DNA of 64,000 nucleotides from Herbaspirillum sp. WKF16 (GCF_028993615.1 NZ_CP118632.1:1302001-1366000); one strand, 5' to 3'; numbered from the stretch's first letter, positions 18,302 through 26,514 are shown. The notes: generated by a model not told the origin, from the sequence alone. Made by a program: numbers and translations.

Positions 18302-19521
18302 GTTTCCTTTGATATATGCGAGGCGATATTGGCGGTCGCTTCATTTGCAACCAACTGTGTGTCCATAGTAAGACCTCTATAACCATTGGTTGTGGTGATT
18401 TGAGAGTGACCCAGAAGCTCCTTGAGAATTAGCGGACTGTCTGGGATATCCCGCGCGAAGCCAGATGCGCCATTTGAATGGTCTGCGATCCTGCGGTCGC
18501 GAAGCTTATCCAGTTCGATTTCCATAGCTGCTGTATATGAATGGCGGAAAGAGTGCGCATGCATTTCGATTCCAGATTTTTTTGAAACTTTTTTGAGAGC
18601 CTTTGCTAATCCATTTCGAGATATAGGTTTGCCTCTTTCTCCTAGAAATAAATTGGTTGGCTGTTTCTCTTTTGGATGCCGTTTCTTGAATCGCTCGAGG
18701 GCTAGCAATCGGTCTTCTTCGATGTACAAGCGGAGTTCATTGAGGACAGTCTTGGAGATTGGAACGTGGCGCACTTTCTGACCTTTTCCCTTGATCTTGA
18801 AAACCACTACGTCTACCCCCGCATACTCCAACTCTTCCTGCTCAGGAATGTGATAAGTGTGGAGTGATAGCACTTCAGATATGCGAAAGCCGCTGGTGAA
18901 TAGCAGGTTCGCTAGCGCTTCGGTGCGTTGTCGTTGGCGAAGCATGATCACGGCTGGCCTCCAAATCTCTCGATACTGTTTCACTCCAACGTTGATCTTT
19001 GGGCCCGGAATATTTTTTCTGTGGAATTCGTTGATGTTGATGGTTCTATGGCGGTAGTGGCACTCAGCCGATTTGTAATCGAACGGTTCCTTATCGATGT
19101 ATCCGTTCTTGAGTGCGTATTGATACATATGCGTGATGACCGCGACAATCTTGTTCCAGGTTCCGTTTTGGACACGCGGTACCCTACCTGTGCCGTGGAT
19201 TTTGATATTGCAGTAATCCTGAATGTGATCGCTCGTTGCGTGCAGCCAAGAGTGGACATTCCGATGGTGCAGATAGTCCATGAATTCATTGGCGTAGATG
19301 AGATAGTTATTCCAAGTCTCAGGACTCTGGCGGCTTGGATTCTCTACGATGTATCGGCAGAAGCCATTCAGCAGTTCGTCAGCCTCTCCCTTTTCATCAA
19401 GATAAAACGGACAGCGATCAGGTATGCCGCATTCTTTCGAATATCGCAGCATCTCGCGGCGCTCTGCTGCCGGCAACGCATCGAATAGCTGCGTGTCGAA
19501 GAAATGTAAAGTCGACCTCAT
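18298..19521 (-). CDS. Tyrosine recombinase, TnpA/XerD-like (first of three)
   Basis: A 407-residue integrase-family recombinase with the complete catalytic set: Arg 213 in TSGFRISEVL, Lys in the beta-hairpin KIKGKGQKVRHVPI near 244, His-x-x-Arg 323-326 in HAHSFRHSYT, His 372 in LLGHSQITTT and nucleophile Tyr 381 in NGYRG. The N-terminal SAM-like core-binding region spans about 45-145. It is the promoter-proximal gene of the operon 19521-13724. The upstream region carries an inverted pair of the motif found at the island ends. Confidence 0.9.
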   Translation of the reverse strand: MRSTLHFFDTQLFDALPAAERREMLRYSKECGIPDRCPFYLDEKGEADELLNGFCRYIVENPSRQSPETWNNYLIYANEFMDYLHHRNVHSWLHATSDHIQDYCNIKIHGTGRVPRVQNGTWNKIVAVITHMYQYALKNGYIDKEPFDYKSAECHYRHRTININEFHRKNIPGPKINVGVKQYREIWRPAVIMLRQRQRTEALANLLFTSGFRISEVLSLHTYHIPEQEELEYAGVDVVVFKIKGKGQKVRHVPISKTVLNELRLYIEEDRLLALERFKKRHPKEKQPTNLFLGERGKPISRNGLAKALKKVSKKSGIEMHAHSFRHSYTAAMEIELDKLRDRRIADHSNGASGFARDIPDSPLILKELLGHSQITTTNGYRGLTMDTQLVANEATANIASHISKET

Positions 19522-20096
19522 AACTCGATCTACTTACGAAATTCGCCTATGAGCGATGGCTCCGCGTGCATCTACAGCAGCTAAGCAATCGGAGATTTTG
19601 GCCGATAGCGGGCCCCTCAACAGGACTCTAGGTGAGCCTTGAGCTTCGATGGATGTGGAATTGGTCCGCTGCTGTTTTTGTTTCATGCTGAGACACCTTT
19701 TAAAGACGTGTCTCTAACCTACTGCAGCATTTATTTGTTGAAAAGAGGGAGCGCCTTCTTGTCGATGGGGTCTTTTAAACGGAGGTATAACGTGAAATAT
19801 TTTGAATGCCAACTCATTGCATGGCGATTTTTGCGTGATGAAAAATGCTGATTTTGCCAACCCAGTTTTTTTGAGATTTGGAGAAGCTGGATGGAGTGAG
19901 GGCATCCGGCCGATGCTGTCGGTGATTAGTTAACTTAATTATTTAGCCTAATTTCAGTTTCTAAGCTCCTAGCCGACGGACGGTAAGAAGGACAAAAAAA
20001 TGTAACAGCGCAGACTTTTTGGTGATTATGTCGCGCTTATACGACATCATCGATTTGAGAGATTCGGTTAGCCCTCGATGAAAATAAGGGGGAACC
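19522..20096. other. Intergenic region upstream of the recombinase operon
   Basis: 575 bases of AT-rich sequence between the divergent recombinase operon and the hipB-like remnant. It must contain the recombinase promoter. Apart from the GAGACAC/GTGTCTC palindrome at 19690-19714 I see no gene; short open frames here have no good start site or recognisable content. Confidence 0.5.
19689..19715. promoter_or_regulatory. Inverted GAGACAC...GTGTCTC pair upstream of the recombinases
   Basis: GAGACAC at 19690-19696 and GTGTCTC at 19708-19714 form a perfect 7-bp inverted repeat with an 11-base spacer. The same word (TGAGACAC / GTGTCTCA) is repeated at both island ends. It lies about 170 bases upstream of the first recombinase start, so it could be an operator through which a recombinase or TnpC-like protein controls the operon, or an accessory recombination site. 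Confidence 0.5.
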
Positions 20097-20563
20097 ATGA
20101 AGTCCGTGGAAGACATTTCCAGCTTCCTGCTGTATGAGCTGAGCCAGTACGGGTTCAATTACTCTCTCCCTTGGATTCCGACCTTGGGCTGGCCGAAGGC
20201 ACCGTCGCGCGCATCCTAGACGGTGCCGGCGACTACTCGGTGAGGGAGCTCATGGTTCTCCTCGAGAAGTTGGGCTTCGAGCTCGACATCTTCGACAAGG
20301 AGGTCCTGAGGCATATGAGGGAGAGACCCGCGGGCCCGTCGCCGGAGTCTCCAGTGAAAACTCAGGTCCAGATTGCTGTGGAGCGTATCCGTAGCCAATC
20401 CAACTCAACGACAGGGGAGAGCATCAGCTCTGGCGATCCCGAATCAACCAAGCGGCAGGTCTCGTTATCGGACTTGACCTCGACGCCGCCACGTACCGAA
20501 GAGGAAATCTGCCGAGCTATCGCCGAGGGGAGAATTGCTGAACTGAAGCCGGACCAGGCATAG
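20097..20563 (+). pseudogene. Frameshifted HipB-like helix-turn-helix gene
   Basis: ATG 20097 follows GGGGGAACC and encodes MKSVEDISSFLLYELSQYGF before running out of frame. From about 20170 the homologous frame is -1 and reads LGLAEGTVARILDGAGDYSV, the second half of an HTH domain, on to a stop at 20561. A TTG at 20171 would give only a truncated 130-residue protein. The C-terminal tail DLTSTPPRTEEEICRAI then AELKPDQA is almost the same as in the HipB at 45364-45783, showing the two are paralogues. No hipA accompanies this copy. A single indel near the CTCTCTCCC stretch explains the break; a sequencing error is possible. Confidence 0.65.
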
Positions 20564-20594
20564 CCAACCAGCTTGGATGGATCGGAGGAGCCAT

Positions 20595-20869
20595 ATGGCC
20601 TACATTCAATCCTCAATAGGCACGAGCAGGTAGAAATTCTGGCGTTTTCTGATTTCCACCAACAGTATGTGGACTGTGCACGAGCACTAACCAGAGTGGA
20701 GAGCCCAGTTGGATTCGTCCGTTGTTTGGTCAAGATGGCTCAATGGTCGAGCCAATTCGACTATGAAGACCTGAGCTCGCTAATCTCGAAGCTGCGGGAT
20801 ACGAATGCGTTCGAGGCGTCTCCGGCAGACTATCGGCTGTTGAACGCTGATGGAAGTGTGGCTGCGTGA
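20595..20869 (+). pseudogene. Hypothetical gene, apparently frameshifted near its start
   Basis: ATG 20595 has an excellent ribosome binding site (GGAGGAGCCATATGG) but its frame ends after 12 codons. The -1 frame then continues VEILAFSDFHQQYVDCARAL to a stop at 20867. The remaining ~75 residues are acidic and helical and I do not recognise them. A TTG at 20573 in the long frame is an alternative start that would make an intact 98-residue protein, so the pseudogene call is uncertain. It lies directly behind the broken hipB-like gene. Confidence 0.4.
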
Positions 20870-20914
20870 TGTTCGAATGCACTCTCTACGACGGCCAGTG
20901 AGCCGTGATGCCAT

Positions 20915-21175
20915 ATGACAGAACCCATCGAACTGATCGAGGATTTCTCTGTAGCCTCGGCAATCCATTCAGGCGAATCCGTACATGTGCGCATCCGGAG
21001 GGACCTGACGGTCCGCACAGGTTACTGGCTGGATGGCCAGTATATGGTCGACCTTTATGTTGGCCCGACCAATCGGCTCGCTAGGCATTACGCGGGGATG
21101 AGTCGACGTGATGCCAATCGGGTGGCGCTCCACTACTTGCTGGAGCATGTTGATGGCATTGCTGCGTGTATCTAG
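20915..21175 (+). CDS. Hypothetical protein, 86 residues
   Basis: A small intact gene starting MTEPIELIEDFSVASAIHSG, in the same direction as the two damaged genes before it. It contains a beta-rich stretch (VHVRIRRDLTVRTGYWLDG) followed by a helical C-terminus. I recognise no family and cannot assign a function. Confidence 0.5.
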   Translation: MTEPIELIEDFSVASAIHSGESVHVRIRRDLTVRTGYWLDGQYMVDLYVGPTNRLARHYAGMSRRDANRVALHYLLEHVDGIAACI

Positions 21176-21480
21176 GAGGAAAGGGCGACCAAGGTCGCTC
21201 TTCCTGGCTGCAAGCTCCTAATTATGCGTCACTGTCCGGCGCGTTATCGAGACCAACGACTCGGAAGTGGCAGTCGTATGGGCCTTCCAGGCCTCACGCG
21301 CCATTGCTCCTTTGGCGTCGCCAATGAATTTGATATTCCCGCCTGGGTCGATCATATCTCGTGCCCCAAAGCATTCACCCGGCTTGCCTGTAGGTATTCT
21401 CTCCATGGACGTGGACCGCTGTCAGACTGGTCCAAATTTTAATAGAATCTCTGGTCAGAATTATAAATAGGGAGCATTCA
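21176..21480. other. Gap without a convincing gene
   Basis: 305 bases. A minus-strand frame of 62 codons (21218-21406, beginning MERIPTGKPGECFGARDMID) is open but has no clear ribosome binding site or recognisable family, so it is not called. The region must hold the promoter of the Mrr-like gene. Confidence 0.4.
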
Positions 21481-22611
21481 GTGGATCATTCTGGGTTCAT
21501 GCACAAATATTTTGATTGGGCCTCATTTGAGATATTTGTGAAGGATTTGCATGAAGAGGATGGTGATGTCACCGTTCTGCGTGACGTCACTGAAAATGAC
21601 CGTTACGGCGCCAAGCGCCAAACTGACATCAAGATCATTAGAAAGTCGCGATTCCATCAGTTTGTAACCTTGGTTGAGTGTAAGCGTTGGAAAGAGCCCG
21701 TCAGCAGAGACCGCATCGACGTGCTGGCCTCTAGTATTGAGGCGCTCGGTGCTACGAATGGCGCGATTTTCACGACAACTGGGTTTGAAGAAGGCGCTAT
21801 CAAGTATGCAAAAGGGAAAGGGATAGAACTTTACGTAGTACGAGACCTTACCCCGGCTGAATGGGGCCTCCCAGGCCGCCATCTTCTATTGCACCTCCAC
21901 GTCAACGCCGCCGAGTTCAGAAACATTCAATTCCGAGCCACGGCAACTCAACTGATAGACAGCCAGCCAGAAAAGCTGGAGCTCCATGTCGATCTTAATC
22001 CCGAGCTGGCCCTTGATCCGGATTTTGATTTGTTCTCCGTGAAAACAGGCGAACGAGGCCCTAATCTGGTCACTCTTTTAGCGGATTCTCATAGCCTTTT
22101 GCTTTCCACCCTTGGGAAGGGAATTGGACTATTTGATAAAGGACGAGATGCAATCCTTGAAACAATCGCGCGATGCGAACTAGACCTCACAAGAACAGAA
22201 TTTTGCCAATTGCGTTTGCCTGCGGCCGCTGTTCGAGTAGAGAAAATTGGGTTTGTATTCACCGTCCACATAAACCAGTCAACCATTACCATAGATAGAG
22301 GGTCACAACTCGATTTCGCGGTAATGGTGGAGAGTTACGTATCGGAAAAACGGCTTATAGCTACTCGTAAATCGGGCGACACACGAATAGAATTTCAAGA
22401 CGCCGTATCTGGTGAGGACGAAAACACAGCTCCGGAGGAAACCGTCAAGAATGGGACGCTTATGTCCGTTCAGTGTTCGCCCTGGGTCGGGCTTGGCGCC
22501 ACAAAGGCTAGTAAGGACGCGATTACGCATCAGATGCTTTGTGTGGTGGTGGAAACCGATGGCCGCAAGCCCCGGCTCTCACTGCTCGCACGTCCTCTTT
22601 TACCCTCCTAG
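21481..22611 (+). CDS. Mrr-like restriction endonuclease family protein
   Basis: A 376-residue protein beginning at GTG 21481 behind AGGGAG. Residues 1-125 are a PD-(D/E)XK Mrr_cat-like domain: Asp 49 in AKRQTDIKII, then TLVECKRW with Glu 66 and Lys 68, and further GATNGAIFTTTGFEEGAIKY. The remaining ~240 residues are beta-rich and unrecognised and could be a modified-DNA or target recognition domain. Mrr relatives cleave modified DNA (type IV restriction) without a partner methylase, and none is seen here. The nearest neighbour on the other strand, ending tail-to-tail, is an HExxH protein. Confidence 0.75.
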   Translation: MDHSGFMHKYFDWASFEIFVKDLHEEDGDVTVLRDVTENDRYGAKRQTDIKIIRKSRFHQFVTLVECKRWKEPVSRDRIDVLASSIEALGATNGAIFTTTGFEEGAIKYAKGKGIELYVVRDLTPAEWGLPGRHLLLHLHVNAAEFRNIQFRATATQLIDSQPEKLELHVDLNPELALDPDFDLFSVKTGERGPNLVTLLADSHSLLLSTLGKGIGLFDKGRDAILETIARCELDLTRTEFCQLRLPAAAVRVEKIGFVFTVHINQSTITIDRGSQLDFAVMVESYVSEKRLIATRKSGDTRIEFQDAVSGEDENTAPEETVKNGTLMSVQCSPWVGLGATKASKDAITHQMLCVVVETDGRKPRLSLLARPLLPS

Positions 22612-22822
22612 TAGAAATAGGGCGCGTAGCTATGAACTCCAGATCACTCATAGCAAGCCGGCACGTAATTCATCATCACAGCAATACGACATCATAAATA
22701 CTCAGGCACCAGGAGGAGGGCGGCGCAAAGCCTGCCCTCCTTGCTGAACGCGCTTGCTAGTTCTAGCGTCACAGAGCTCGGATAATCCGAGGGCAACAGT
22801 AGGGAAGAATCGGCTATTCATG

Positions 22823-24175
22823 CTACATGCACGCTTCTGCGAACTTCTCAACCTCTAGTTGGACTTCGACCAAATCGTCATAAGCTTTTCCAAGGTCGAA
22901 TGACCTTAAGTTGTTGGTGTCGTCTGGATTGAACACGTACGGCGTCATATCGTTATCGCCATGTAATGCCGGAGGAAGGGACAGTTTTTCTAAAGGATAT
23001 TCTAGGTCGTTCGGAAATACCTTTTTGAAGTTCTCATATCCCGCGCTTGCAAGTTCTCTGATTGGCTTCAGCGTCGATTTGGCTAGCTCTTTCCAAAGTC
23101 CCTCCGCCTCCTTATATGCTCCACGCTTCAGTTTTTCCATGCTCAGGCCAATAGATTTTAATGCGACCTCTAGATAGCGCATAACTCGCTGTGAAGACCT
23201 TCCCGCTAGCGCACCCTTTGGAAGCATCACAGTGATGAGGAAGAAGAGTGCACCTCTGTCTCCGTACCGAAGGGCTGTTTTTAAACGTTGAACATCTTGG
23301 CCGCCAACAGCTAATCCCATTTTTTTTGCGTACACATCAACGTGCTTGCTGGCGGTATTGAATGCAATCTCAGGGGCATTCAGTGCGATTCGGCATATTA
23401 GGCCTGCAGCGTAAGCGGTGATGGATAAGTCTTTTTCATTTTGAACATTAGCAAGCAAATGAAAACATGCAGAGTATTCAGTCAGCTCTGAGTTGTAGAT
23501 GTAGCTCATGAGCTCATTATTTACGAGCTTAGTTTCAACAGTTTTTTGTGGTTCCTGTAGATGCCTGGACAAGTCGGCGCAGACCTCAATCTCCTTAGAC
23601 ATAGCTGACGCTTCCAGGAGGGATATCTCCGAAAGCGGTGAGCGAACGATACGCTGTCTAGTCTGTGTGAGGAAATTCATGAAGAAGATCGGTCTGTCAG
23701 TAACCGTGCCATCGCTAGCGAACCTTACTCCGGTGGTCGTGTCGTAGCCCCAAGGGAGGGCAGTAGGTAGTTTTCGATCAATGGTGGTGTAGTAATCCGG
23801 CAGTCGAATGGAGCGCATATAGTCGTATGCGTTCTTCATAATGTGAAACTGCGCCTCATCACCAGCATCAATTTCGTGACATGCATTGATCTTTTTTAGG
23901 TGATGCATGCCCCACAGCGAGGATGTTGTATCAAGAAAGTGCGTGTATTCATGAACTGCAAGAGAGAGCACCCTCTTTTTCGCCTCATATTCCTCGATAG
24001 TGAAGATTTTATCTTTCGGAATTTGAAGGTCTTTAACCGTAATATCTTTAGTGTCTTGTGGGTTCAAGACGTCAAGACTAATCGTAAAAGTCCAAAAGTC
24101 GAAGGCACCTAGTTGGTCTACTTTCGATAAGAGCGCCCATCGCGAGCGGGTTTCTTTTAATTGACTGAGTGGCAT
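22823..24175 (-). CDS. Putative zinc metallopeptidase (HExxH), unknown family
   Basis: A 450-residue cytosolic-looking protein without signal peptide. An HExxH motif sits at residues 75-79 in VLSLAVHEYTHFLDTTSS, within a predicted helix and preceded by hydrophobics as in zincins. A possible third ligand lies downstream around ACHEIDAGDEAQFH. The rest is mixed alpha/beta and I do not recognise a family. It is monocistronic, convergent with the Mrr-like gene. A protease effector in a defence setting is conceivable but purely inferential. Confidence 0.55.
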   Translation of the reverse strand: MPLSQLKETRSRWALLSKVDQLGAFDFWTFTISLDVLNPQDTKDITVKDLQIPKDKIFTIEEYEAKKRVLSLAVHEYTHFLDTTSSLWGMHHLKKINACHEIDAGDEAQFHIMKNAYDYMRSIRLPDYYTTIDRKLPTALPWGYDTTTGVRFASDGTVTDRPIFFMNFLTQTRQRIVRSPLSEISLLEASAMSKEIEVCADLSRHLQEPQKTVETKLVNNELMSYIYNSELTEYSACFHLLANVQNEKDLSITAYAAGLICRIALNAPEIAFNTASKHVDVYAKKMGLAVGGQDVQRLKTALRYGDRGALFFLITVMLPKGALAGRSSQRVMRYLEVALKSIGLSMEKLKRGAYKEAEGLWKELAKSTLKPIRELASAGYENFKKVFPNDLEYPLEKLSLPPALHGDNDMTPYVFNPDDTNNLRSFDLGKAYDDLVEVQLEVEKFAEACM

Positions 24176-24444
24176 ATTTGAGAGCGGACGTTTATGTTTC
24201 TGATTTTGCTCAATCTAGATGGCTAGAAGGCCTTTTAAATCTAGGCTCTTATTATCTTACGTGTATTCAGCAATTGCTTCTTGCCAGAGCCGGTTATCAC
24301 ACTGACTCGCGAAACCGCCACACGATCTATGTTCCATTCCTGATATATGCAATGCCTCCAAGGTGGCAGAACGGCCGCGAGCGCTAAGAGAACGCCTCCG
24401 GCTTTGTCGCTGATGAAGGAAAACAACCCAGCTAACCTGATATG

Positions 24445-24477
24445 AATGAGGCCAGCATTAAGCTGGCCTCATTTTTC
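24445..24477. terminator. Strong hairpin, terminator of the lipoprotein gene
   Basis: Perfect 12-bp stem AATGAGGCCAGC / GCTGGCCTCATT with loop ATTAA. It lies directly after the minus-strand lipoprotein stop at 24481. The T-run is better on the plus strand, so it may act in both directions. Confidence 0.75.
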
Positions 24478-24480
24478 ATG

Positions 24481-25440
24481 TCAACGCACCTTTTTCATTG
24501 TGATGTCGTGGACGTACTCGGTCATATTGTTGAATTGATTTGGCCCGGCGCGGACCTGCATATTTGCTACACGCCATCCAAGCGACTGCATTTCATCGAG
24601 CGATGTGGGACCAAGTCCTTGGCAGTTGATACGGACATGGCCAGGCAGTTCTGATTGGTTGCTTGCGCTGTCCTGGCAGAAAACGCTCGCACCGACTTTC
24701 TCGTTTGCGCTGTTTTTCACCCGCGCTCGCGCATCTTCGCCGGCCCTATCTGCTGCCGCAAATTTCTTGCTTTGGTCGTCGTTCTGCAACTGCCCATTGG
24801 TTTGATACCATTTCTCGTTATGAACGCGAACGTTGTTCCACCATTGGCTATCCTTCTCGCTGGCGACTTCGAACGCACCTGGGCCATCCTTTTTCAGCTC
24901 CGGAAGTGCATCTAGTCCCTTTTTGTAGCTGCTCTGCGGGTCCTCAAACATCTTGCTACGGAAGTTGCGACGCGGAGTTTTTGCGATTTCTGGGTGAGTG
25001 CCAGTCATCAAATCCGCACTCTGGTTTGCCAAGGGCTCACATTCCTTGCTACGGTTGCATGCGAGCCAACGCAAGGAGTCCGCAGGAGCAAACACCTTCG
25101 CGCCGTCGGCCATTGTGATCGCTGCGGTGTATATCATCTTTCCCGAAACGACACCGCCACTCTGGGTCTTAACGCTCTTAATATCCTTCGCGTTGTAGGC
25201 TTTTCCGTCTGCCTCCAGCGCGATGAATTTCCCAGAAGCCTGGCTGCCCTTGCTGGGCCATGAGTACAACTGCTTGGAAAGCAAAGTGACGCTGTTATCC
25301 GGGTAGACCTGCAGGGTTGACTTGAGCAAGGCGGCGGCCGCCTCCGGAGTTGCCGGCTTTTGCGTGGTCGCGACACATGCGGTCAAGGTGAGGGCGATGA
25401 CCGCTACCGCGGGAGAAGCGAACGATTTGATTGTGCTCAT
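24481..25440 (-). CDS. Hypothetical lipoprotein, 319 residues
   Basis: Begins MSTIKSFASPAVAVIALTLT followed by the lipobox Ala-Cys-Val (Cys 22), so it is exported and lipid-anchored. The mature protein has an N-terminal beta-rich part (residues 30-125) and a charged helical region (about 150-240). Its last 80 residues contain two Cys (VFCQDSASNQ and RINCQGLG) that could pair. I do not recognise a family. It has its own terminator, and the upstream sequence is shared with the Xre regulator transcribed the other way. Confidence 0.6.
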   Translation of the reverse strand: MSTIKSFASPAVAVIALTLTACVATTQKPATPEAAAALLKSTLQVYPDNSVTLLSKQLYSWPSKGSQASGKFIALEADGKAYNAKDIKSVKTQSGGVVSGKMIYTAAITMADGAKVFAPADSLRWLACNRSKECEPLANQSADLMTGTHPEIAKTPRRNFRSKMFEDPQSSYKKGLDALPELKKDGPGAFEVASEKDSQWWNNVRVHNEKWYQTNGQLQNDDQSKKFAAADRAGEDARARVKNSANEKVGASVFCQDSASNQSELPGHVRINCQGLGPTSLDEMQSLGWRVANMQVRAGPNQFNNMTEYVHDITMKKVR

Positions 25441-25661
25441 AGACCTATCGATAGAGAGAGTTGTCCGCGCGGGATGCGTGGAATCAAAGGTTCAAGCGTG
25501 CGCGTACGGTTCCGCCCCTTTTAAGGGCGAAATGGGGCAGGGAGCGTCGTCATGACCATCAAATGACCAATATGGCACTCGCCCCAGGACTCAGTTAATT
25601 TCAGTTTTTCGAGAGGGTGATGCCGACTTATGCAGTGTTAAGTCATATTCCTCGTCGGCAA

Positions 25662-25714
25662 TTCTACGTATTACGTAGAGAATTCTCAAGCCGATCCTAC
25701 GATTATCGTAGGAT
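25662..25714. promoter_or_regulatory. Two palindromic operators at the Xre regulator start
   Basis: TCTACGTATTACGTAGA (25663-25679) and ATCCTACGATTATCGTAGG (within 25694-25714) are both perfect odd-centred palindromes. They share CTACG half-sites, with centres about 33 bases apart, and the second overlaps the start codon at 25713. This is the layout of an autorepressed Xre gene. The first box recurs with 17 of 18 matches upstream of hipA at 47236-47253. Confidence 0.75.
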
Positions 25715-26039
25715 GTCTAAGCGAACCCCATCAACGGTATTTGGAATGCGCCTGCGGAATGCCCGTTTGCGCGCGGAGATTCCACAAGACCGTTTGGGAG
25801 TCATGATCGGTCTCGATGAGACCACAGCGAGTGCTCGTATCAGTCGCTATGAAACGGGAATTCACGCACCACCGTTTGAGATTGTGAAGAGTCTGGGTAA
25901 GGTGCTTTCGGTGCCTCCAGCATATTTCTTCTGCGAGGACGAAAGCTTGGCGGACCTTGTGAGCTATTGGGGAACGCTCAAGAAGAAGGAGAGAGACAAG
26001 GTCCTTCATTTATTGCGACAAGCGTTCGCTGATGAATAG
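25713..26039 (+). CDS. Xre-family transcriptional regulator
   Basis: A 108-residue Cro/C1-type repressor. ATG 25713 (MSKRTPSTVFGMRLRNARLR) is chosen because the longer frame from 25617 would read through two operator palindromes and codes for atypical sequence. The HTH lies at about residues 12-62 (RLGVMIGLDETTASARISRY), and the tail has FFCEDESLADLVSYW and a charged helix. Two palindromes overlap its start, implying autoregulation. It probably also acts on hipAB, whose upstream region has the same box. Confidence 0.8.
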   Translation: MSKRTPSTVFGMRLRNARLRAEIPQDRLGVMIGLDETTASARISRYETGIHAPPFEIVKSLGKVLSVPPAYFFCEDESLADLVSYWGTLKKKERDKVLHLLRQAFADE

Positions 26040-26170
26040 CCTCCCAGAACAGTTCGCTATGAAGCTAAGTTGATGCGCCATGTTGGTGGATCGGCTTTAA
26101 TAACAAAAAAGCTCAATAAATTCATAGGCTTAGAAATGAAAATTGCATAAGGTAATATTAATTACTTTAT

Positions 26171-26273
26171 GGGGATACCATGGCGGAGTGGTAGTTCTAC
26201 GGTCGGATCGAAGCTGTTAACTCATTGCTTTGCCGCTAATCTAGTTGCGGCAATAGCCAAGAGTATCGCCATA
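26171..26273 (+). ncRNA. Possible structured RNA with a terminator behind it
   Basis: Ends pair: GGGGATAC (26171-26178) with GTATCGCC (26263-26270), one mismatch. Inside is a perfect hairpin TTGCCGC / GCGGCAA (26230-26236 and 26247-26253). The 5' end resembles a tRNA D-arm (GGCGGAGTGGTAG) but no T-arm or fitting anticodon stem is seen. A CCCGC...GCGGGCTTTTT terminator, now split by the MITE, follows. Suggestive only. Confidence 0.3.
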
Positions 26274-26290
26274 GAAAATACCCGCTGATC

Positions 26291-26427
26291 AGGCTGTGTA
26301 AAAACTCAAATCTGTTGGAAAAACGTGGGGGAGCGACACCACCTCACGGTCTAGAAAATCGAATAGCGGCGGTTCTGACGTACCGATTTTTGAACCAACT
26401 GAAAATTTCTGAGTTTTTACACAGCCT
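26291..26427. mobile_element. 137-bp MITE with 18-bp perfect inverted ends
   Basis: AGGCTGTGTAAAAACTCA at 26291-26308 is the exact inverse of TGAGTTTTTACACAGCCT at 26410-26427. There is no coding capacity between. The GGCTGTGTAAAA end is typical of several transposase families' inverted repeats, so a related full-length IS elsewhere in the genome probably mobilised it. The flanks CCCGC (left) and GCGGGCTTTTT (right) would pair as an intrinsic terminator without the insert, so it may have landed in a terminator loop. Confidence 0.75.
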
Positions 26428-26514
26428 GTGATGCGGGCTTTTTCTGTGTTCGATGGCTACATATCCAAGTAGTGTTTAAGCTAGGGATCGCAACATTTGC
26501 TATGTGTGCTTCAC

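Noticed and set aside
19639..19851. 70-codon plus-strand frame upstream of the recombinase operon
   Set aside because: It overlaps the GAGACAC palindrome, has no ribosome binding site and no recognisable protein pattern.
26171..26273. Intact tRNA (Asn-like because of CTGTTAA and GGCGGAGTGGTAG)
   Set aside because: The anticodon stem does not pair, there is no T-arm GGTTCRANYCC and no CCA-like acceptor geometry; kept only as a possible structured RNA.
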